From positions 1 to 5,517 of the forward strand of contig JAGXIS010000144.1 of the NCBI GenBank assembly GCA_024635465.1: DNA of 5,517 bases, read 5' to 3'. Each line of letters opens with the position of its first letter. Position 1 is the first letter of the stretch. The notes under the pieces are model-generated. The model saw only the letters and a list, made by a program, of their open reading frames with translations, did no database searches and had not been told where the DNA came from. The DNA is from Bacteroidota bacterium (GTDB lineage Bacteria; Bacteroidota; Rhodothermia; Balneolales; Balneolaceae). A program made the translations under genes and the position numbers. This document shows, in pieces, positions 1 to 5,289 of this stretch.

Positions 1-1
1 A

Positions 2-772
2 CGATATATACCCGGCCAAGACCGGATGGAAGAAACACTTGAACGAACCAGATTTAATAAATATCGAATGAGTTTTGATCTTTCAGATCTTTCTTTTTCA
101 CGTTCAAATCCGGATCAACGTACCCGAACGGATCGTACAATGACGGCACAAGCCATGCTGGCGGTTGTGGACTCATTAAACATGGAAAAAGAAAAAGAGA
201 GAGAAAATTTCAGAAAAACTATTCAATTCAGTGATCATGCACCAATAACATTTTCTGAAACCAATTTTTTTGAATTATCCGATGAGGAGGTATCTGACAC
301 ACTCAGACTATATGAATCTGAATTTATATCACTCAATTTCCAACCTAATTACAATTCTCAATATTCTTCAGTAAGCAGAGCTATCAGTGCTATTGATAGT
401 TATAGGCCTGAATTGCAAAGTTTACAAAATAACTTGTCATGGCGTGATTTACGAAATGCTGAGTATATGATAGAAGTTCAAAAGAAGTTATCTATCCCGT
501 TTGCGTGTGTTATTTTTGTACTGCTTGGAGCTCCGATTGGAATTCTGACTCGAAAAGGAAATATTGGTGTGGCAGCAATCATCAGTTCTGTATTACTTAC
601 GGTCTACTTTATCGCGATTATTCAGGGAGAAAAATTTGGAGATAGAATGTTTATATCTCCTTTTATGGGAATGTGGGGTATCAACATCTTTTATTTTATT
701 ATTGGATCTCTGCTTACACTTCATGTAACCACGTCCTTTCGAATCACAAACTTAATGAAGAGAAGTGAATAA
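2..772 (+). CDS. lptF: LptF/LptG family permease, C-terminal part (5' end outside the window)
   Basis: Probable inner-membrane subunit of the LptB2FG transporter, which extracts lipopolysaccharide and passes it to the periplasmic bridge. The frame stays open to the left edge, so the ATG at 26 is almost certainly internal. Residues below are counted from that ATG. Residues 1-50 look like the end of the periplasmic beta-jellyroll domain. Residues 52-150 form a long charged, partly helical linker (a KEKERE run near 55-60), longer than in E. coli LptF. Three hydrophobic segments follow at about 155-175, 179-200 and 210-234, fitting TM4-TM6 of the family. The stretch around VQKKLSIPFA, leading into LLGAPIGIL, matches the conserved entry to TM4. 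The gene ends in TAA at 770-772 and overlaps the next permease gene by 8 bases, so the two are probably translationally coupled. LptF rather than LptG is inferred from gene order only; the family call itself is firm. Confidence 0.85.
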   Translation, partial: RYIPGQDRMEETLERTRFNKYRMSFDLSDLSFSRSNPDQRTRTDRTMTAQAMLAVVDSLNMEKEKERENFRKTIQFSDHAPITFSETNFFELSDEEVSDTLRLYESEFISLNFQPNYNSQYSSVSRAISAIDSYRPELQSLQNNLSWRDLRNAEYMIEVQKKLSIPFACVIFVLLGAPIGILTRKGNIGVAAIISSVLLTVYFIAIIQGEKFGDRMFISPFMGMWGINIFYFIIGSLLTLHVTTSFRITNLMKRSE

Positions 773-1844
773 GATAGATCGCTACATCATATCAAGAGTA
801 TTGACTATAACATTTTTTATGCTCGTCGTACTCATCTGCATCTTTGTATTGATCGATTTCTCGGAGAATAGTGATGAGTTTAGAGATAAAGGGGCAGCAA
901 TTTCAGATGTCTGGAACCTCTATTATCTCAATTACATACCGGAAATGACCCGTTTGGTGATGCCTGTCGCCGTTTTTGTTGGCGTGTTGTTTCTTACGGG
1001 TCAGATGACCGAAAGACTTGAAATTATAGCTCTTAAAGCATCTGGGGTCAGTCTCTATCGACTCATCATGCCTTACCTCTTTTTAGGTGTTTTACTTGCC
1101 GGCGTTGTGAGTTATCTGGATGCTTACATCATCCCGGGGTCCAATGCAGAGCGAATTGCCTTTGAACAGGAGTATTTAGGGCGTTCGGCTGAGAGGATCG
1201 ACAGGGGTGGAGTATATCGGCAGGACTCCGATAGTACCATCATCAATATCAATTTTTATGATGCCACTGCGGATGTTGGATATAGAGTTTATCTAATGGA
1301 GTTTGAGGAAGATCAAATTCGCAGGGTTATCAGTGCCAATAAAATCATGTGGATCGACTCCACCTCCAATTGGATTACAGACCGCGCCAGAATACGTACG
1401 TTTGATGGAAATACGGTTCATGAAGTCGAAACGGAGCGTGAAATATTCAATATCAATGTATTACCGCGTGATCTCACTCGCCGAACCTCTGATATCTACC
1501 AACTCACCTATCCGGAAGCACGAGAGTATTTGGATTCGATCGGTAGAATCGGTGCGGGGGGGATTGAGTTGCCACAGATCCAGTTATATGGTAGAATGGC
1601 GTATCCTGTATCGATCATAACTGTTTGTTTAATTGGATTTGCATTGGCTGCACAGCGAAGAAAAGGAGGTAAAGGATTTTACATAGGGGCCGGACTGGGG
1701 GTTAGTTTTATCTATTTATCCTTTATGAAAGTTATCGAACCCTTTGGTGCCACAGGGGTTCTTTCTCCACTATTTGCAGCCGTGTTCCCTCATATCTTTT
1801 TCCTTACCATCGGAATAGTCTTGATGATATTTACCAAAAAATGA
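765..1844 (+). CDS. lptG: LptF/LptG family permease, complete, LptG-like
   Basis: Second transmembrane subunit of the LPS exporter, expected to pair with the upstream permease and an LptB ATPase not in this window. It has 359 residues, about the length of E. coli LptG. Hydrophobic segments lie at about 11-31, 62-79 and 98-120, followed by a soluble periplasmic beta-rich domain (about 125-265) and three more segments at about 279-296, 303-322 and 333-356: the 3+3 layout of the family. The stretch 82-100 (TERLEIIALKASGVSLYRL) matches the conserved cytoplasmic coupling helix that contacts LptB. The start is GTG at 765. An in-frame TGA at 756-758 rules out anything further upstream, and the next ATG (residue 20) would remove most of TM1. 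The GTG lies inside the end of the previous gene, with only a weak purine-rich GAAGAGAA before it, which suggests coupled translation. LptG versus LptF is inferred from order and length. Confidence 0.88.
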   Translation: MNKIDRYIISRVLTITFFMLVVLICIFVLIDFSENSDEFRDKGAAISDVWNLYYLNYIPEMTRLVMPVAVFVGVLFLTGQMTERLEIIALKASGVSLYRLIMPYLFLGVLLAGVVSYLDAYIIPGSNAERIAFEQEYLGRSAERIDRGGVYRQDSDSTIININFYDATADVGYRVYLMEFEEDQIRRVISANKIMWIDSTSNWITDRARIRTFDGNTVHEVETEREIFNINVLPRDLTRRTSDIYQLTYPEAREYLDSIGRIGAGGIELPQIQLYGRMAYPVSIITVCLIGFALAAQRRKGGKGFYIGAGLGVSFIYLSFMKVIEPFGATGVLSPLFAAVFPHIFFLTIGIVLMIFTKK

Positions 1845-1850
1845 CTCACT

Positions 1851-1869
1851 GCCTGATAGGAAATCAGGC
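1851..1869. terminator. Hairpin in the convergent gap, possible bidirectional terminator
   Basis: A perfect 7-bp inverted repeat, GCCTGAT / ATCAGGC with loop AGGAA, sits 6 bases after the permease stop codon and includes the stop codon of the minus-strand gene (1864-1866). The position suits a shared terminator for two converging genes. The U-tracts are poor: on the plus strand the stem runs into TTCGGG, and on the minus strand a run of six T (complement of 1835-1840) comes only about ten bases after the stem. It may instead be a 3'-end stabilising hairpin. Confidence 0.4.
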
Positions 1870-2184
1870 TTCGGGTTGTGGGCCTCTGTAATTTAAAGGC
1901 ACATCCACTTTTTCTTTGATGGTGATTGGGCCGTTTTCATTCTCATACTTACGAATATTCTCCAACAATGCTTTCGACAATCGTTTTGCATGATCCGGTG
2001 TCAATATGAGTCTTTTAACAACCTTCGCTTTTTGCACAGCAGGCATCATTGCAATAAAATCAAACACAAATTCAGATGGTGAATGTGTAATCATCACCAG
2101 ATTCGAATAGGTTCCTGTAGCTTCGTCTTCTTTAAGTTCTATTTCAATAGGTTTTCCTTTTTTTGCTCCTTTAGACTGATTCAT
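1864..2184 (-). CDS. DUF3467-like small protein of unknown function
   Basis: A 106-residue soluble protein with no signal peptide or membrane segment. The pattern matches what I recall of the DUF3467 family, common in Bacteroidota: a short basic N-terminus (KGAKKGK), an acidic strand (IEIELKEDEATGTYSNL), then ITHSPSEFVFDFIAMMPAVQKAKVVKRLILTPDHAKRLSKALLENIRKYE, roughly residues 33-81. This suggests beta strands around a conserved SPSEFVFDF core, followed by an amphipathic helix. The C-terminus is Pro-rich and probably flexible. The ATG at 2184 is the first start after an in-frame stop (TAA, complement of 2194-2196). No good ribosome binding site is visible, which is common in Bacteroidota-like genomes. 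It lies 56 bases downstream of the PLP-enzyme gene in the same direction and may be cotranscribed with it, although nothing links their functions. No role is assigned to the family to my knowledge. Confidence 0.8.
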   Translation of the reverse strand: MNQSKGAKKGKPIEIELKEDEATGTYSNLVMITHSPSEFVFDFIAMMPAVQKAKVVKRLILTPDHAKRLSKALLENIRKYENENGPITIKEKVDVPLNYRGPQPEA

Positions 2185-2240
2185 AAATATCTTTTAGTTA
2201 TTGATTTAAAATTAAATAACGGATTTAAATGCTTGTAGGA

Positions 2241-3221
2241 TCACATGAAGCCATTTTCTTCCATCCACTCATCATTATAGATTTTTGATATATATCGGGT
2301 ACCACTATCGGGCAGTATTACGACCATAATATCATCTTTAGTCAGATTATGTTTTTTAGCATATTCCAATGCACCAAAGACCGCTGCACCGCATGAACCA
2401 CCGATAAAGAGCCCCTCCTCTTTTGCCAATCTACGTGTCATCTGCAGTGCATTCTTATCATTTACCTGTACAACATCATTTATAAAATCAAAATCCACAT
2501 TTTCAGGGATAATATCTTCACCAATACCCTCTGTTAAATAGGGTTTAATCGCATCTTTATTAAAAATGCCGGTTTCAAAATAGGATTTATAGACAGATCC
2601 AACACTATCCACACCGATCACTTTGATATCAGGATTTTTTTCCTTCAAATACATTGCGGCTCCTGTAATGGTCCCGCCGGTTCCAATTCCGGCAACAAAG
2701 TGAGTTATCTTCCCGCCCGTTTGTTCCCATATTTCAGGCCCGGTTGTCTCATAATGAGATTCTCTGTTACTTAAATTATCGTATTGATTTGGATAATAAG
2801 AATTTGGAATTTCTTCACTCAATCGTTTTGCAACAGAGTAGTAACTGCGTGGATCATCAGGTTCTACGTTGGTTGGACAGACCTCCACTCTTGCACCCAG
2901 TGCCCTTAACAGATCTACTTTCTCTTTGCTCTGCTTGTCAGTAGTTGTGAATATGCACTTATATCCTCTAACTGCTGCCACAAGGGCTAATCCCATGCCA
3001 GTATTGCCTGATGTTCCTTCAATAATGGTTCCACCCGGTTTAATCAGTCCTTTTTCCTCGGCATCGTCGATCATTTTGACAGCAATTCTGTCCTTAATAC
3101 TCTGCCCCGGGTTCAGATACTCTACCTTTACGGCTACTGTATTTTTTAAAGAGCCGATAACCCGGTTTAACTTAACTATGGGAGTGTTTCCGATGGCATC
3201 AACTATCGATTCATGAATCAT
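2241..3221 (-). CDS. PLP-dependent cystathionine beta-synthase / cysteine synthase family enzyme
   Basis: A fold-type II PLP enzyme of sulfur amino acid metabolism, cytosolic. It is expected to beta-replace serine or O-acetylserine with homocysteine (giving cystathionine) or sulfide (giving cysteine). The PLP-binding lysine is K43 in QSIKDR. The substrate loop TSGNTG is at 70-75, the phosphate loop GTGGT at 180-184, and the serine facing the pyridine nitrogen is S306 in PDSGTRY. The stretches DPRSYYSVAKRL (123-134), YPNQYDN (143-149), EGIGED (231-236) and the end KIYNDEWMEENGF resemble cystathionine beta-synthases more than CysK or CysM. At 326 residues it has only the catalytic core and lacks the C-terminal CBS-domain pair, so no S-adenosylmethionine control is expected. 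The ATG at 3221 is fixed by an in-frame TAG two codons upstream (complement of 3225-3227). The exact thiol and serine substrates cannot be read from sequence, and no cystathionine lyase gene is nearby. Confidence 0.92.
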   Translation of the reverse strand: MIHESIVDAIGNTPIVKLNRVIGSLKNTVAVKVEYLNPGQSIKDRIAVKMIDDAEEKGLIKPGGTIIEGTSGNTGMGLALVAAVRGYKCIFTTTDKQSKEKVDLLRALGARVEVCPTNVEPDDPRSYYSVAKRLSEEIPNSYYPNQYDNLSNRESHYETTGPEIWEQTGGKITHFVAGIGTGGTITGAAMYLKEKNPDIKVIGVDSVGSVYKSYFETGIFNKDAIKPYLTEGIGEDIIPENVDFDFINDVVQVNDKNALQMTRRLAKEEGLFIGGSCGAAVFGALEYAKKHNLTKDDIMVVILPDSGTRYISKIYNDEWMEENGFM

Positions 3222-3285
3222 ATACTATATACATTTATTCTTCTCTTTTTTCTGTGTAGAAAGATAGTAATTTTTGGAATCCATA

Positions 3286-3297
3286 TTTCAATTGAAA
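3286..3297. repeat. Perfect 12-bp palindrome TTTCAATTGAAA
   Basis: A self-complementary 12-mer near the middle of the divergent intergenic region. Each half supplies a TTGAAA hexamer, so it could be overlapping -35-like elements of the two promoters or a dimeric-regulator site. A palindrome of this size is expected about once by chance in a window this long, so its position is the main argument. Confidence 0.5.
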
Positions 3298-3322
3298 ACT
3301 TCATTCAATACTATCGATAAAC

Positions 3323-3340
3323 CGTTAAAATGGTTTAACG
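3323..3340. repeat. Inverted repeat CGTTAAA-ATGG-TTTAACG, possible operator
   Basis: A perfect 7-bp inverted repeat with a 4-base centre lies 26 bases downstream of the TTTCAATTGAAA palindrome and 78 bases before the DUF4290-like ATG. Placed just downstream of the proposed plus-strand -10 box, it could be a repressor site or a 5'-UTR hairpin. No regulator gene is in the window, and the assignment as an operator is inference. Confidence 0.35.
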
Positions 3341-3402
3341 AACTTTATTGTACTTTTCGGTGCGATTCTTTTTACCTTCAATCAATAAACAGCAGATATA
3401 GC

Positions 3403-3408
3403 AGGAGA
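3403..3408 (+). promoter_or_regulatory. Shine-Dalgarno-like AGGAGA before the DUF4290-like gene
   Basis: AGGAGA lies 10 bases upstream of the ATG at 3419. It is the only clear Shine-Dalgarno-like sequence in the window. Together with an in-frame TAA at 3410-3412, it fixes the start of the small gene. Confidence 0.6.
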
Positions 3409-3418
3409 ATAAATAGAT

Positions 3419-3694
3419 ATGTTTTTAGATCAGAGTAAACCAAAAGATTACGATTGCGGATACAATCTTGACTTAATGATTGCCGCTATTCCCAGAATCG
3501 AAGATAAAGATGAGCAGCTGAAGTATGCGAAAAGAGTTGTTGGGCTTATCAAGCAAAGCCATCCTAACTGGGTCGAAAAAGGAGGTCAAAGTAAATTAGC
3601 GTGGGACTACTTTTTCGAACTTGCTGAATTTGATCCTCGTAAATATGGAATAGAAAATCCCTATGATAGCGGGCAATTAGACGACGCCGAATAA
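3419..3694 (+). CDS. DUF4290-like small protein of unknown function
   Basis: A 91-residue, soluble, acidic-ended protein with no signal peptide or membrane segment. The order of motifs resembles the DUF4290 family of Bacteroidota as I recall it: a Tyr/Gly-Asn start (CGYNLDLMIAAIPRIED, 13-29), a charged helix with an AKRVVGLIKQSHPNW stretch (37-51), then KLAWDYFFELAEFDP (59-73) and a final ENPYD (79-83). Family members usually read roughly YGxNIQKM...IEDREER...M...KLWDH...DF...PY. Here the protein ends soon after PYD, whereas many members continue for another 100 residues, so this would be a short form. The start is supported by an AGGAGA element 10 bases upstream and an in-frame stop at 3410-3412. 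It lies 140 bases upstream of menF on the same strand, but hairpins in the gap make cotranscription uncertain. The coding call is strong and the family call moderate. Confidence 0.75.
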   Translation: MFLDQSKPKDYDCGYNLDLMIAAIPRIEDKDEQLKYAKRVVGLIKQSHPNWVEKGGQSKLAWDYFFELAEFDPRKYGIENPYDSGQLDDAE

Positions 3695-3700
3695 AATCAC

Positions 3701-3716
3701 ACAGAATTTTATCTGT
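3701..3716 (+). terminator. Weak hairpin plus T-rich tail after the DUF4290-like gene
   Basis: ACAGA and TCTGT form a 5-bp stem with a 6-base loop, starting 6 bases after the stop codon and followed by TTATTTTAA. The layout is that of an intrinsic terminator, but the stem is short and AT-rich, so it would be weak and might allow read-through to menF. Confidence 0.25.
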
Positions 3717-3755
3717 TTATTTTAACTCTTACTAACCGCTCTTAGCGAACATTTC

Positions 3756-3768
3756 AGATAGGAAATCT
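3756..3768. repeat. Small hairpin AGAT-AGGAA-ATCT sharing an 11-base core with 1855-1865
   Basis: A 4-bp stem with loop AGGAA in the gap upstream of menF. The central 11 bases (GATAGGAAATC, 3757-3767) are identical to the core of the hairpin between the converging genes at 1855-1865. The outer stem bases differ, so the match is confined to loop and upper stem. Confidence 0.4.
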
Positions 3769-3782
3769 CAGCCATAATTCTT

Positions 3783-3806
3783 AACTTTCATTTATTATTG
3801 AAAGTT
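3783..3806. repeat. Inverted repeat AACTTTCA / TGAAAGTT upstream of menF
   Basis: Perfect 8-bp arms (3783-3790 and 3799-3806) flank an 8-base AT-only centre that contains TATTAT. The element ends 28 bases before the menF ATG. It could be an operator around a -10 box, a leader hairpin, or a terminator for the gene before it (followed only by TTTG). About one such repeat is expected by chance in the whole window, so its role is open. Confidence 0.35.
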
Positions 3807-3834
3807 TTGAAACAAATACATTGATGAGTTATCC

Positions 3835-5289
3835 ATGAGTAAACGGGATACCGATTATATCACACCTACTACATTTGTTGAGTCACTCGAGTCGGAGGCG
3901 TTCACAGATTTTCTACAATCTGTGACGTCAAAAAACAGCTCCATACTCTCTATAACTCTTCCAATTGCCGGCATTGATCCGCTTGCAGCTCTTGAACTTA
4001 AACCTGACTATGAAGAAAAATTCTATTGGAATCATCCTGAGAATTCCATTTCAATATCAGCAGCCGGATCGATACTTGAATTAAAGGCTACAGGCACTAA
4101 ACGTTTTGAAGAAATTGCAGAGCAGACAAATGCATTAAAAGATCAGATTGATGCGTACACTGTGATTGAACACTCCATGGCGGGACCGCTATTTTTAGGA
4201 GGGTACTCCTTTGCCGATCATAATGTTGGGTCTGTATGGAAGAAATTTGGGGCTGCCCGATTTGTACTGCCTGAATGGATGCTCATCGAGATTGGTAACT
4301 TGCATCTTTTAACTTTAACTATCCTCAGGAATAAACGTCCGGCAGATGAAATTTATCAGGAAGTAATCTCCAAGATTACTGATTTTTTGAATCTGGCCGG
4401 ACACTTAAATCATCATCCTGATAGACATAAAAAACAGCCCAATATACTTTGCACTCTTCAGGAACCTCAGGACAGAGAAAAATGGATTGAAAAAGTTATA
4501 AAAGCTAAATCACTGATCAAAAAAGGTCTGTTTGAAAAAATTGTCATTGCCCGGGCAGCTCTGATGAGTTCTAAGGTATCGATTGAACCTACCCTACTGG
4601 CTCATCAACTCCGGGAAAAGTATCCCGCCTGCTACAATTTTTTAATTCAAAGAGATAGAAACACCTCTTTTATCGGTGCGACTCCGGAAAAGTTGGCTTC
4701 ATTCCACAACGGAATCTTCTTGACGGAAGGATTAGCCGGCAGTATCTCCAGGGGACGAAGTGCTCTTGAAGATGCTACATTTGCTCAGGCACTTTTCAGA
4801 AGTCGTAAGGATCGAAATGAACACCAATTTGTTGTAAAGGCGATTGATGACAGTCTGGGTAAATTCAGCCATAGTATCGAGAGACCCGAACATCCGGGAA
4901 TTAAAAAACTACAAAATGTGCAGCATCTGTTCACGCCGATTCGTGCATCCATAAAAGATGGTGTGCAAATTCATCAATTACTGCAGGAGTTGCACCCAAC
5001 GCCGGCAGTCGGTGGGTTTCCGAAAAAGGAGTCTGTCCCTTATATCAATGAGATCGAAAATATGGAAAGAGGCTGGTATGCCGCACCGGTTGGTTGGTTT
5101 AACTTAAATGGGTGTGGAGAATTTGCTGTAGCGATCAGAAGTGCACTTCTACACAAAAACAAGGCAGAACTCTACGCCGGATGTGGTATTGTTGAGAACT
5201 CAGACCCTGCAAAGGAATGGGACGAGACGCTACTTAAGTTTATTCCGATGATGGATGCCTTGAACCAACTGGATGCCGATCATGGCTGA
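3835..5289 (+). CDS. menF: Isochorismate synthase MenF
   Basis: Converts chorismate to isochorismate, the first step of classical menaquinone synthesis, in the cytosol with Mg2+. At 484 residues it is within the family range. The chorismate-utilising domain covers roughly 215-475. Aligning by motif to E. coli MenF, the general base Lys190 corresponds to K235 (FEKIVIAR), the general acid Glu240 to E285 (GATPEKL), and the metal ligands Glu284 and Glu416 to E329 (KDRNEH) and E461 (PAKEWDET). The spacings between these residues agree exactly with my memory of the E. coli numbering. HPTPAVGG (387-394), WYAAPVGW (414-421) and YAGCGIVENSDP (447-458) are further hallmarks. The N-terminal 200 residues are the usual variable part. 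The ATG at 3835 is the best start; an in-frame TGA at 3808-3810 limits alternatives, and only a weak GATGAG precedes it. The gene overlaps menD by 8 bases, which favours menaquinone over siderophore or salicylate synthesis. Confidence 0.95.
   Translation: MSKRDTDYITPTTFVESLESEAFTDFLQSVTSKNSSILSITLPIAGIDPLAALELKPDYEEKFYWNHPENSISISAAGSILELKATGTKRFEEIAEQTNALKDQIDAYTVIEHSMAGPLFLGGYSFADHNVGSVWKKFGAARFVLPEWMLIEIGNLHLLTLTILRNKRPADEIYQEVISKITDFLNLAGHLNHHPDRHKKQPNILCTLQEPQDREKWIEKVIKAKSLIKKGLFEKIVIARAALMSSKVSIEPTLLAHQLREKYPACYNFLIQRDRNTSFIGATPEKLASFHNGIFLTEGLAGSISRGRSALEDATFAQALFRSRKDRNEHQFVVKAIDDSLGKFSHSIERPEHPGIKKLQNVQHLFTPIRASIKDGVQIHQLLQELHPTPAVGGFPKKESVPYINEIENMERGWYAAPVGWFNLNGCGEFAVAIRSALLHKNKAELYAGCGIVENSDPAKEWDETLLKFIPMMDALNQLDADHG
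3902..3925. repeat. 9-bp perfect inverted repeat inside the start of menF
   Basis: TCACAGATT (3902-3910) and AATCTGTGA (3917-3925) are exact reverse complements around a 6-base loop. They lie 68-91 bases into the menF coding sequence, about codons 23-31 (F-T-D-F-L-Q-S-V-T). In the mRNA this would fold into a hairpin close to the translation start. Whether it is functional or chance is unknown. Confidence 0.45.

Larger units (their letters stand above)
3222..3418. promoter_or_regulatory. Divergent intergenic region with probable back-to-back promoters
   Basis: This 197-base AT-rich stretch separates the start codons of the PLP enzyme (minus) and the DUF4290-like gene (plus), so both promoters should lie here. 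A 12-bp palindrome at 3286-3297 provides TTGAAA on both strands. On the minus strand it is followed after 16 bases by TACTAT (complement of 3264-3269), and three bases further on by TATCTTT, which partly fits the Bacteroidota TAnnTTTG box. On the plus strand the partner would be TATCGA (3313-3318) or GATAAA (3316-3321), a poorer match. Promoter rules differ among these phyla, so the boxes are tentative. Confidence 0.4.

Noticed and set aside
26..28. ATG at 26 as the true start of the first permease
   Set aside because: The frame is open to the window edge, and the protein from this ATG would lack the first three membrane segments and most of the periplasmic domain, so the gene starts outside the window.
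1303..1620. Open frame of 105 codons on the plus strand within the LptG-like gene
   Set aside because: It lies wholly inside a confidently assigned gene in another frame, has no ribosome binding site, and its translation is compositionally odd with no recognisable motif.
2201..2230. Repeated GATTTAAA at 2203-2210 and 2222-2229 in the gap after the PLP enzyme
   Set aside because: The gap is very AT-rich, so short A/T repeats are expected; there is no third copy or supporting context.
2744..3216. Two overlapping plus-strand open frames (2744-2944 and 2869-3216) opposite the PLP enzyme gene
   Set aside because: They are antisense to a gene with clear catalytic motifs and match no family I recognise; they are shadows of its codon use.
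3737..3747. CGCT-CTT-AGCG mini-hairpin upstream of menF
   Set aside because: A 4-bp stem with a 3-base loop is expected many times by chance, and no T-run follows it.
3902..3925. TCACA...TGTGA read as a CRP-type site
   Set aside because: The CRP consensus is TGTGA-N6-TCACA. Here the half-sites are in the opposite order with 14 bases between them, and they lie inside the coding sequence.
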